Shown in pieces: positions 1-6,631 of a DNA stretch of 12,472 nt; within the stretch, counting starts at the first letter, position 1; every line of letters starts with the position of its first letter. A program made the translations under genes and the position numbers. The stretch is from an uncultured Lachnospiraceae bacterium (GTDB lineage Bacteria > Bacillota > Clostridia > Lachnospirales > Lachnospiraceae), in the NCBI GenBank assembly GCA_910583895.1, contig CAJTYJ010000015.1:58762-71233 (forward strand), in the 5' to 3' direction. Below the pieces are notes generated by a model, which was not told the DNA's origin, did not search any database, and saw only the letters and a program-made list of their open reading frames with translations.

Positions 1-84
1 GAGATGGCACCTTAGGTGACTTCGAAAGGATCTCCTATTGGGGGCTGGTGGGACCAGCGCGGAACTTTAATAAGAGGTATAAGT
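1..84 (+). other. Leader or upstream flank of the AICAR transformylase gene, with inverted repeats
   Basis: No gene is supported here. One frame closes with TAG at 13-15, which could be the tail of an upstream gene or chance. Seen directly: GAGAT at 1-5 is complementary to ATCTC at 30-34 and encloses a small CACC/GGTG hairpin (8-11 with 15-18), and a 6-base-pair hairpin GCTGGT/ACCAGC (44-49 with 53-58, loop GGG) follows. These could be part of a structured 5' leader whose start lies outside the window, but I match them to no known riboswitch. The ribosome-binding site AAGAGG at 72-77 belongs to the gene that starts at 85. Confidence 0.3.
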
Positions 85-1263
85 ATGAACGAACTTCAGT
101 TAAAATATGGATGCAACCCCAATCAGAAGCCTTCCCGTATCTATATGGAGACGGGGGCGGATCTCCCGGTCAAAGTCCTTATGGGCAGACCCGGCTATAT
201 CAATTTTCTGGATGCTTTCAACGGCTGGCAGCTGGTAAAGGAGCTGAAAGAGGCCACCGGCCTTCCGGCTGCCGCTTCCTTTAAACACGTCTCCCCCGCA
301 GGAGCCGCCGTAGGGCTTCCCCTTTCAGACACCCTGGCAAAAATCTACTGGGTAGATGATCTTGGAACCCTGTCTCCCCTGGCCTGCGCCTATGCAAGAG
401 CCAGAGGAGCAGACCGGATGTCCTCCTTCGGAGATTTTATCGCTCTGTCAGATGTCTGTGACGCAGACACTGCAAAGCTGATCAAGCGGGAGGTGTCTGA
501 CGGCGTAATCGCTCCTGGATACACCGAAGAAGCCCTTGCCATCTTAAGTCAGAAAAAAAAGGGAAATTATAATGTCATCCAGATGGATCCCTCCTATGTG
601 CCGGATCCTCTGGAGAAAAAACAGGTTTTCGGTATCACCTTCGAACAGGGAAGAAACGAGCTTCCCATCAATGAGGAACTGCTCTCCAACCTGGTAACCG
701 AGAAAAAAGACGTGCCCCAAAAAGCTCTGACTGACATGAAGATCGCCCTGATCACCCTGAAATACACCCAGTCCAATTCGGTCTGCTTTGTAAAAGACGG
801 ACAGGCCATTGGCATTGGCGCCGGACAGCAGTCCCGGGTTCACTGCACCCGGCTGGCCGGCAATAAGGCCGACAACTGGTTTTTGCGCCAGGCTCCTCAG
901 GTACTCTCTCTTCCCTTCCTGGACACCCTGGGACGGGCAGAACGGGACAATGCCATCGATGTCTACATCGGAGACGAATACATGGATGTACTGGCAGACG
1001 GAACCTGGGAAAAGATCTTTAAAACAAAGCCGGAAGTATTCGACCGGGAGTCGAAAAAAGCCTGGCTATCTCAGATGACCGGTGTAACCCTGGGGTCCGA
1101 TGCCTTCTTCCCCTTTGCCGACAACATTGAACGGGCTCACAAAAGCGGCGTCTGCTATATCGCACAGCCGGGCGGATCCGTAAGAGATGATCTGGTCATC
1201 GAGTGCTGCAACAAATACGGCATGGCCATGGCATTCACAGGAATCCGGCTGTTCCATCATTAA
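85..1263 (+). CDS. purH: Stand-alone AICAR transformylase (phosphoribosylaminoimidazolecarboxamide formyltransferase)
   Basis: This 392-residue protein is predicted to transfer a formyl group from 10-formyl-tetrahydrofolate to AICAR, giving FAICAR, the penultimate step of purine (IMP) synthesis in the cytosol. It carries the transformylase half of PurH: K67-H68 in the SFKHVSPAGAAVG motif matches the catalytic Lys-His pair of this fold, K226 lies in KYTQSNS, and GIGAGQQSRVHCTRLAG follows. The N-terminal IMP cyclohydrolase domain of bifunctional PurH (usually about 510-530 residues in total) is absent, so a separate cyclohydrolase must close the ring; in relatives that gene usually sits just upstream, here outside the window. 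The frame is open from 16, but I chose ATG at 85 because AAGAGG lies 7 bases before it and the alternative 23-residue extension looks non-conserved. The family is secure; the symbol purH covers only the transformylase activity. Confidence 0.93.
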   Translation: MNELQLKYGCNPNQKPSRIYMETGADLPVKVLMGRPGYINFLDAFNGWQLVKELKEATGLPAAASFKHVSPAGAAVGLPLSDTLAKIYWVDDLGTLSPLACAYARARGADRMSSFGDFIALSDVCDADTAKLIKREVSDGVIAPGYTEEALAILSQKKKGNYNVIQMDPSYVPDPLEKKQVFGITFEQGRNELPINEELLSNLVTEKKDVPQKALTDMKIALITLKYTQSNSVCFVKDGQAIGIGAGQQSRVHCTRLAGNKADNWFLRQAPQVLSLPFLDTLGRAERDNAIDVYIGDEYMDVLADGTWEKIFKTKPEVFDRESKKAWLSQMTGVTLGSDAFFPFADNIERAHKSGVCYIAQPGGSVRDDLVIECCNKYGMAMAFTGIRLFHH

Positions 1264-1323
1264 TATATTTTAAAATAACAATGCCTCCGGCCATCAGGTA
1301 AAGGCAGAAATGTAGGTGAGACT

Positions 1324-4203
1324 TTGGATATTCAAAAATACGAAAAAATATTGCCGGCGATCAGCCATACCTATCATAAAATACTTCGGGTCAACCTGAC
1401 CCAGGATCTCTATGAGATTGTCAAAATACGGCCGGAGGACCGGGCCATCGGATATGGAACCGACAGCTTCTCAAGCTGGCTGGGACAGTTCATCTACCAT
1501 GGCGGCATTCATCCGGATGATATGAACCACTTCATCTCTTTTACCCGTCCGGAACATATAAAAGACACGCTGGCTTCCGGACAGGAGGTCATGACCTGCT
1601 GTTACCGCCGGCGCTCCGGCGAGGATTTCCGTTGGAATCTGATGGAGATCGTGCCGGACAGCAGTTCTTCCGCTAAAGAACAGTTTGTCTTTCTGTACAT
1701 CAAGGATGTACATGACATCCTCCAGGAAAGTCTGGAACTGGACGATGCCAGCATCCGGGTTCAGGAAGTCATCCGCACGCTGGGTACTCAGAATTTCGGC
1801 ATTTACGGCATTGATCTGGATACCGGAGAAACCAATCTGGTTCGGGAAAACGGAAACACACATACTGGATGGAAATCCTGGACCCTTCCCTGGGATGAGC
1901 TGCTTAAGAGCCGTCTGCTCCGGCAGATTCACCCCACTGACCGGGAAAAATTCTGTAAGATGTTTTCTCTGGAAAGCCTGTGCCAGGCAAGAGACACTTC
2001 CATACAGAAAACGGATATGCTCTGTCAGTGGCGCGGGGAGGAAGATCATGAATATCGTTATATGGCTGTCATCGCGTATTTTGGCCAGAATTCCAACGCC
2101 AAAAACTACACCATTTTAGCCCTGCAAAACGTTGACAGACGTGTCCGCCAGGAACATACCCTGACGCTTCGGGATATGCAGCTGGCAGCGATTCTCAAAT
2201 CCCGTTACAGCGTCATGACAACGGTCTACCTGGAAAACGGCCAGTGTGAACGAATCCTGATCAAGGAAAACAGCACCATGCAAAATGTTCTCACCGGCAA
2301 CTACCACCAGTATTTTCACCGGGCTTTGGAATCCACCGTCCATCCGGAAGATGCGGACCAGTTCCAGAAGATCATGAGTCCGGAGCATCTGTATCAGAAA
2401 GCTGCCGGCACCATGGATTATGCCGAGGAGATCTGCCGGTACCGTCTGGCAAAACCTCCTCTTCGGTGGATGGAGGATCACGTCATCTACGCCCGCCAGG
2501 GCACCCGGATCTCCGTGAATATCCTGGAACGGGATATCACCCGGGAAAAACTGGAAGAAGAGCTGCGTCAGAAGGAAGAACAGGAGCAGCTGGATATCAT
2601 CCGCACTCTGGGCAGTATGTTTTTTGCCACCTACTATGTGGATCTGGAACAGGATACGTTCCGCAGTGTCACACAGCTTCAGGAAGTGGCCCCTGTACTG
2701 GAAGGCAAAGCGGCTTATGAAAGTGGTATCCGGACCTATGCGGAGCGTTTCATTCACCCCGATGACCGCCGAATGTACCTGCATACATTATGCATCCAGA
2801 ATCTCCGGACGGTCCTGAGCAAAAAGCATCCCTATGTGACGATTGCATACCGGAAGTTGCCGAAAAACCCAGTTGCCGGGCCGGAAGAATACGGCTGGAT
2901 CCGGGTGACAGCTGTCATGTCCCAGACCGATGAAAACGGGACTGCGCGGTCCATCGTCTATGCCGCTCAGGATGTCACCGACAGTAAACGCAAGGAGATG
3001 CGGGAGCAGCAGGCTCTCCAGGCGGCCTGCGAGGCGGCGGATTATGCCAACGCCTCCAAGCAGGAATTTCTCTCCTGTATGAGCCATAATATCCGCACCC
3101 CCATGAACGGCATCCTAGGCATGATCCGGATCGCGACGGATCATGTGGAGGACCAGGCACGTGTCAGAGACTGTCTGAATAAGGCTTCCCTGTCCAGCCG
3201 TCAGCTTCTCTCCACCCTGAACGAAGTCCTGGATATCAGCCAGATCAAATCCGGAGATTTTTCACTGAACGCGGAGGCATTTTCTCTGTCGGATCTTATG
3301 CAGGATGTGACTTCCCTGATCCGTCCAGGCAGCCAGGAAAAACAGCTGAAGCTTATCCTGCATCCTCTGCATACAGAACACGACCGGATCTTAGGAGACC
3401 GGCTGAGACTTCGGCAGATCTTCCTGAATATCCTGAGAAACTCTGTCAATTATACCCCGCCTGGAGGCGTACTGGAGATCTCCGTCGTCGAACACGAATC
3501 CCGGGAACACGGCTGCAGCTCTTATGAGTTCCTTTTCCGGGACAACGGAATCGGGATGGCGGAAACGTTCCTGCCTCATATCTTTGAACCTTTCAGCCGC
3601 GGGGAAGACCCGAGAGTTACCGCTGTTGACGGAATCGGCCTTGGGCTGTCCATCGCCCAGAATATTGCCCGTATGATGGGGGGCATCATCAGTGTAAAAA
3701 GTACCCCGGAACAAGGCTCCCTGTTCACAGTAACCATCATTCTCAGGCGTTCCGGGTCTTTGGAATCTCAAAAGCCCAAACCCAATCCCGTTCAGGAAGA
3801 TTTTGGAGAGATTTCTTTCCAGGGCTGCCGGATCCTCCTGGTGGAGGACAATGAGCTGAATCAGGAAATTGCCATGGAACTAATCGGCGAGATCGGCGCC
3901 ATGGTAGAATGTGCCGCCGACGGCCGCCAGGGCCTGCAGCGTTTTGCTGAGATGCCGGAGGGCTACTATGATCTGATTCTGATGGATATCCAGATGCCGG
4001 TCATGAATGGATTAGAGGCCACCCGGGCCATCCGCAAGCTGCCCCGGGCCGATGCCGGGTCCATCCCGATCCTGGCCCTTTCCGCCAATGTCTCTCCGGA
4101 TGACATCGCTGCCAGCAGGGAATCCGGTATGAACGGACACATCGCCAAGCCTCTGGATATCCCTCAGCTTTTGGAACGTATGAGCTACTGGCTGGACTGC
4201 TGA
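1324..4203 (+). CDS. Soluble PAS-repeat hybrid sensor histidine kinase/response regulator
   Basis: A 959-residue cytosolic sensor kinase with no signal peptide or membrane segment. The first ~560 residues hold four PAS_3-like units, each marked by an HPxD motif (H63, H203, H340, H478), and each ends in a D-[VI]-x-x helix linker. A HisKA domain follows with phospho-acceptor H588 in SCMSHNIRTPMNG, then an HATPase domain with N box (N702, N706), G1 DNGIGM (740-745), F box FEPFSR and G2 GIGLGLS (770-776). A C-terminal receiver domain has the acidic pair E841/D842, phospho-acceptor D888 in LMDIQMP and K942 in AKP. No Hpt domain or partner regulator is visible, so its output is unknown. The start is TTG: AGGTGAG (1314-1320) precedes it and no in-frame ATG lies nearby. 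It follows the purine gene by 60 bases with no clear terminator, but I see no functional link. N589 replaces the usual acidic residue after the phospho-His. The sensed signal cannot be read from sequence. Confidence 0.92.
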   Translation: MDIQKYEKILPAISHTYHKILRVNLTQDLYEIVKIRPEDRAIGYGTDSFSSWLGQFIYHGGIHPDDMNHFISFTRPEHIKDTLASGQEVMTCCYRRRSGEDFRWNLMEIVPDSSSSAKEQFVFLYIKDVHDILQESLELDDASIRVQEVIRTLGTQNFGIYGIDLDTGETNLVRENGNTHTGWKSWTLPWDELLKSRLLRQIHPTDREKFCKMFSLESLCQARDTSIQKTDMLCQWRGEEDHEYRYMAVIAYFGQNSNAKNYTILALQNVDRRVRQEHTLTLRDMQLAAILKSRYSVMTTVYLENGQCERILIKENSTMQNVLTGNYHQYFHRALESTVHPEDADQFQKIMSPEHLYQKAAGTMDYAEEICRYRLAKPPLRWMEDHVIYARQGTRISVNILERDITREKLEEELRQKEEQEQLDIIRTLGSMFFATYYVDLEQDTFRSVTQLQEVAPVLEGKAAYESGIRTYAERFIHPDDRRMYLHTLCIQNLRTVLSKKHPYVTIAYRKLPKNPVAGPEEYGWIRVTAVMSQTDENGTARSIVYAAQDVTDSKRKEMREQQALQAACEAADYANASKQEFLSCMSHNIRTPMNGILGMIRIATDHVEDQARVRDCLNKASLSSRQLLSTLNEVLDISQIKSGDFSLNAEAFSLSDLMQDVTSLIRPGSQEKQLKLILHPLHTEHDRILGDRLRLRQIFLNILRNSVNYTPPGGVLEISVVEHESREHGCSSYEFLFRDNGIGMAETFLPHIFEPFSRGEDPRVTAVDGIGLGLSIAQNIARMMGGIISVKSTPEQGSLFTVTIILRRSGSLESQKPKPNPVQEDFGEISFQGCRILLVEDNELNQEIAMELIGEIGAMVECAADGRQGLQRFAEMPEGYYDLILMDIQMPVMNGLEATRAIRKLPRADAGSIPILALSANVSPDDIAASRESGMNGHIAKPLDIPQLLERMSYWLDC

Positions 4204-4210
4204 GGTTTTC

Positions 4211-4224
4211 AGAACATATGTTCT
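4211..4224. promoter_or_regulatory. LexA (SOS) box-like palindrome, copy 1
   Basis: AGAACATATGTTCT is a perfect 14-base palindrome. Its core fits the Gram-positive LexA/DinR operator pattern GAAC-N4-GTTC exactly. It lies 8 bases after the stop of the kinase gene and not in front of any recognised gene, so its role as an operator is inference from the motif alone. Confidence 0.5.
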
Positions 4225-4275
4225 TTTCCGTGCCTGGATCCAGTCTTCTGGCCTGTCATCTTCCACAGACTTACA

Positions 4276-4287
4276 GAACATATATTC
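4276..4287. promoter_or_regulatory. LexA (SOS) box-like site, copy 2, one mismatch
   Basis: GAACATATATTC differs from the palindrome of copy 1 by one base, which breaks the right half-site (ATTC instead of GTTC). It is oriented as in copy 1, and the surrounding repeat is conserved beyond the palindrome. A weaker LexA site or a decayed duplicate would both fit. Confidence 0.35.
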
Positions 4288-4301
4288 TTTTCCGTGTACA
4301 T

Positions 4302-4346
4302 AAAAAATCCGCTGTATTTTCTCTTATGAGAAACAGCGGACTTTTT
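4302..4346. terminator. Bidirectional rho-independent terminator
   Basis: An 8-base-pair stem TCCGCTGT (4308-4315) with ACAGCGGA (4333-4340) is extended inside by TTCTC/GAGAA. A run of six A lies before it (4302-4307) and a run of five T after it (4342-4346), so it can end transcription in both directions. It fits the convergent histidine kinase (+) and rubrerythrin (-) genes. Confidence 0.88.
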
Positions 4347-4354
4347 ATTCTTAT

Positions 4355-4888
4355 CTAATAATTGGATGCTTTCTCTTCAAAATAACCCTGTGGATAGGAA
4401 CATACGGGACAAAGCTTTGGAGCGGTCTTTCCCACATGAACATGGCCGCAGTTTAAGCATACCCAGATGGTATCGCCCTCTTTGGAGAACACCACACCTT
4501 TTTCCACATTTTCCAAAAGCTTCCGATACCGTTCTTCATGTTCCTTCTCCACTTTCGCCACCAGTTCAAATTTGGCGGCAATCTGCGGAAAGCCTTCTTC
4601 CTTTGCTTCTCTTGCAAAGTCTGCATACATCTCGCTCCACTCAAAGTGTTCGCCTGCTGCTGCATCCTTTAAGTTCTCCTCTGTCGTTCCGATTCCACGA
4701 AGCAGCTCAAACCACTGCTTTGCATGGGCTTTCTCATTGTCTGCGGTGATCTCGAACAGATTGGCGATCTGCTCATAGCCGTTTTCCCGTGCCCGATCGG
4801 CGTAATACGTATATTTGTTCCTTGCCTCGGACTCTCCTGCAAATGCGGCGATCAGATTCTGCTCGGTCTTGCTCCCTTTTAGTTCCAT
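4355..4888 (-). CDS. rbr: Rubrerythrin
   Basis: A 177-residue, full-length rubrerythrin, a cytosolic non-haem di-iron protein that reduces hydrogen peroxide in anaerobes. The N-terminal four-helix bundle has the expected di-iron ligands: E19, E52 and H55 (ADNEKAH), E83 and E86 (FEWSEMY), E114 and H117 (VEKEH). The C-terminal rubredoxin domain has C144-x2-C147 and C160-x2-C163, which bind one iron. The start ATG has AAGGAGA (4897-4903) 9 bases upstream. Its stop lies just inside the bidirectional terminator, so it is the last gene of the minus-strand block. It follows an FMN-dependent hydroxy-acid enzyme by about 100 bases; if that enzyme uses oxygen, rubrerythrin would remove its peroxide, but this is inference. 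I found no clear promoter or PerR box in the 101-base gap upstream. Confidence 0.96.
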   Translation of the reverse strand: MELKGSKTEQNLIAAFAGESEARNKYTYYADRARENGYEQIANLFEITADNEKAHAKQWFELLRGIGTTEENLKDAAAGEHFEWSEMYADFAREAKEEGFPQIAAKFELVAKVEKEHEERYRKLLENVEKGVVFSKEGDTIWVCLNCGHVHVGKTAPKLCPVCSYPQGYFEEKASNY

Positions 4889-4989
4889 CTCACTGGTCTC
4901 CTTACCTGATTAATCGTTCCTGACTGCTTTTGCACATCTGCCAGAACTCAGCCCGGTATGGATGATGCAGGTGTGAAGAGCAGCCGTTT

Positions 4990-6009
4990 TCAAGATCTCC
5001 TTATCATATCGATGGAGATCTCATCCAGTGTAGATGCCCCGCACATAGACATAGTATCCGCAAGCTCCGCGCCCAGTTTCTCCACATAACACTGTACGCC
5101 CTGTGCTCCGCCTCCGTAAACCGCGGTCACAAAAGGACGTGCGATCAGGACAGCGTCTGCGCCCAGAGCAAGGGCCTTGAAGATATCCACGCCGCTTCGG
5201 ATGCCGCCGTCCACCAGCACTTTCATCCGGCCGCCCACAGCCTCTGCGATCTCCTGCAGCACTTCCGCTGTACCCGGACACTGATCCAGTACCCGGCCGC
5301 CATGATTGGAAACGACGATGGCCGCTGCCCCGGCTTCTTCTGCCTTCCGGGCAGCTTTTGCCGTCATCACGCCTTTGACGATAAAGGGGACTTCTGCCAT
5401 CCTGGCAATCTCTCTAAGCTCGTCCACCGTCTTGCTGCCAGCCGGAGGCTCCATATTTTTCAGGAACGGAAGCCCTGCCGCATCCACATCCATGGCAACG
5501 GCAAACGCTCCGGCTTTCTTCACAAGCTCCATCTTGTCTTTGATCGTCTCAAGATTCCAGGGCTTGATGGTGGGTACTCCCATACCGCCGGCTGCCATGA
5601 TGGCGGCAGCGGCACCTTCCATCACGGCGGCATTCATGCCGTCTCCGGTGAAGGCAACGATACCGGCTCTGGCACAGGCATCTACTAATAGGTTATTATA
5701 CGCCAAATCGTCATATTTATCACTGTAATGCATATTTACTGCGCCCACAGGTCCCGCAAAAAAAGGATACGAAAAGGTTTTCCCAAAAAGGGAAAGAGAC
5801 GTATCCACGGGCGCATTCTCATGCAGAGTATCCATATTGACCCGGATCTCCTGCCATTTCTGATAATTGCGTATGGCGGTATCCCCCACTCCTTTGGACC
5901 CCGGACCGGGAATCCGGTTCCTGCACCCTATGCCGCTGCAGACCGGACAGACCTTACAGGATGTTCCGATACAGGCTCTGGCTGCTTTTAAAAGTTCATC
6001 ATAATTCAT
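4990..6009 (-). CDS. FMN-dependent alpha-hydroxy-acid dehydrogenase/oxidase with N-terminal Cys cluster
   Basis: A 339-residue cytosolic TIM-barrel flavoprotein of the glycolate oxidase/lactate oxidase/lactate dehydrogenase family, which oxidises 2-hydroxy acids to 2-oxo acids. Seen: VVSNHGGR with the catalytic His at 236 and the Arg three residues on, and the C-terminal FMN phosphate-binding stretch VLVDGGIRSGVDIFKALALG followed by ADAVLIARP. Unlike classical members it begins with a cysteine cluster, C13-x4-C18-x2-C21-x2-C24-x4-C29, which could bind a metal or an iron-sulfur cluster. That would suit an electron-transferring dehydrogenase rather than an oxygen-using oxidase. The start ATG has CAGGAG 7 bases upstream. 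Rubrerythrin follows about 100 bases downstream. Similar proteins in Clostridia are annotated only as alpha-hydroxy-acid oxidising proteins, and the substrate cannot be told from sequence; the lactate oxidase name would be an over-call. Confidence 0.9.
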   Translation of the reverse strand: MNYDELLKAARACIGTSCKVCPVCSGIGCRNRIPGPGSKGVGDTAIRNYQKWQEIRVNMDTLHENAPVDTSLSLFGKTFSYPFFAGPVGAVNMHYSDKYDDLAYNNLLVDACARAGIVAFTGDGMNAAVMEGAAAAIMAAGGMGVPTIKPWNLETIKDKMELVKKAGAFAVAMDVDAAGLPFLKNMEPPAGSKTVDELREIARMAEVPFIVKGVMTAKAARKAEEAGAAAIVVSNHGGRVLDQCPGTAEVLQEIAEAVGGRMKVLVDGGIRSGVDIFKALALGADAVLIARPFVTAVYGGGAQGVQCYVEKLGAELADTMSMCGASTLDEISIDMIRRS

Positions 6010-6016
6010 AATCGCT

Positions 6017-6082
6017 CTCCTGACTGAGATTTTGCTTCAACCAGTGTACGGACACGTTTATATTTCCCCAAATATGCGTCAG
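6017..6082 (-). promoter_or_regulatory. Possible promoter region of the FMN enzyme gene, with inverted repeat
   Basis: On the minus strand, the perfect inverted repeat ATATTT-GGGG-AAATAT (6060-6075) runs into a TATAAA-like -10 candidate some 45-55 bases before the start codon. No good -35 hexamer is visible at the right distance. The repeat could be an operator, a leader hairpin or chance in AT-rich DNA. The ribosome-binding site CAGGAG lies at the 3' end of this stretch. Confidence 0.25.
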
Positions 6083-6116
6083 CACACCAGCTGTTTTCAA
6101 AGTTTCATATTGGCTG

Positions 6117-6578
6117 TTACTTGCACACATCCACCCAGGCTTCGCAGCGGGAAGTCTGCTCAAGTTCCGGGAGGGTCAGACGCACTGCGCTGTTGCTGCT
6201 GCCGCAGGCCGGATACACCGTCTCAAACCGTCTCAGGGATTCATCCAGGTATACCTTTGCACCTTCCCTGGCGCCAAAAGGACATACTCCGCCCACTGTG
6301 TGACCGGTCAGCTCCTCCACTTCCTCAAAAGCCAGCATCTTCGCCTTGGTGTGAAACTGCGCCTTGTACTTCTTGTTATCCACTCTGGCGTCTCCGGCTG
6401 CCACCACCAGAATGCACCCCTCCTCCATCTTAAAAGACAGCGTCTTGGCGATCCTGGCCGGCTCACAGCCCACCGCCTGGGCTGCAAGCTCCACCGTCGC
6501 ACTGGAAGTATCGAATACCAGAATCCGGTCTTCCAGGCCAAATTCTTTCAGATATGCTTTCGCTTTTTCAAATGCCAT
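6117..6578 (-). CDS. YbaK/EbsC family aminoacyl-tRNA deacylase (Cys-tRNA(Pro) deacylase-like)
   Basis: A 153-residue single-domain protein of the YbaK/EbsC/ProX trans-editing family, which hydrolyses mischarged aminoacyl-tRNAs such as Cys-tRNA(Pro) in the cytosol. Family marks seen: IAKTLSFK with the conserved Lys at 45, GDARVDNKKYKAQF (62-75), GHTVGGVCPFG (92-102), and CGSSNSAVRLTL near the C terminus. Length is typical of the free-standing form, with no synthetase fused. The ATG has AAGGAG 11 bases upstream, slightly far but with no better start. It lies 53 bases downstream of the deoxyinosine glycosylase and 107 bases upstream of the FMN enzyme, all on the minus strand. The exact tRNA substrate (Cys-tRNA(Pro), Ala-tRNA(Pro) or another) cannot be read from the sequence. 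Confidence 0.9.
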   Translation of the reverse strand: MAFEKAKAYLKEFGLEDRILVFDTSSATVELAAQAVGCEPARIAKTLSFKMEEGCILVVAAGDARVDNKKYKAQFHTKAKMLAFEEVEELTGHTVGGVCPFGAREGAKVYLDESLRRFETVYPACGSSNSAVRLTLPELEQTSRCEAWVDVCK

Positions 6579-6631
6579 AGAATCTTGTTCTCCTTTTTTA
6601 TTTTGCCTGCACCCTCTGTGCTTTCTGTCTT

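Larger units (their letters stand above)
4210..4296. repeat. Pair of 23-base direct repeats, 64 bases apart, in a convergent gap
   Basis: Copies at 4210-4232 and 4274-4296 match at 22 of 23 positions; the only difference is G4220 versus A4284. Each begins CAGAACATAT and ends TTCTTTTCCGTG. The spacing of 64 bases is not a multiple of three, so this is not a repeat in a protein. The copies lie between the stop of the histidine kinase gene and the bidirectional terminator, where no promoter is needed by either flanking gene. Each copy contains a LexA-box-like palindrome, listed separately. They may instead be members of a dispersed repeat family. Confidence 0.85.

Noticed and set aside
44..63. 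T-box-like string GGTGGGACC followed by GCGCGG before the purine gene
   Set aside because: It resembles the T-box core only in part, sits in a simple symmetric hairpin, has no following terminator, and a purine gene is not an expected T-box target.
16..84. 23-residue N-terminal extension of the purine transformylase
   Set aside because: ATG at 85 has a well-placed ribosome-binding site and matches the usual family N terminus; the extension overlaps a structured leader.
1283..1304. Possible terminator GCCT...AGGC between the purine gene and the kinase gene
   Set aside because: The stem is only 4 base pairs with a long loop and no T-run, so it does not qualify.
4012..4281. 89-residue minus-strand reading frame over the kinase 3' end and the SOS-like repeats
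   Set aside because: Most of it is antisense to the well-conserved receiver domain, and it has no clear ribosome-binding site or family resemblance.
4910..4993. 27-codon minus-strand reading frame starting TTG between the FMN enzyme and rubrerythrin
   Set aside because: Its AAGGAG lies only 3 bases before the TTG, it overlaps the end of the FMN gene, and the peptide shows no feature. Chance is more likely than a leader peptide.
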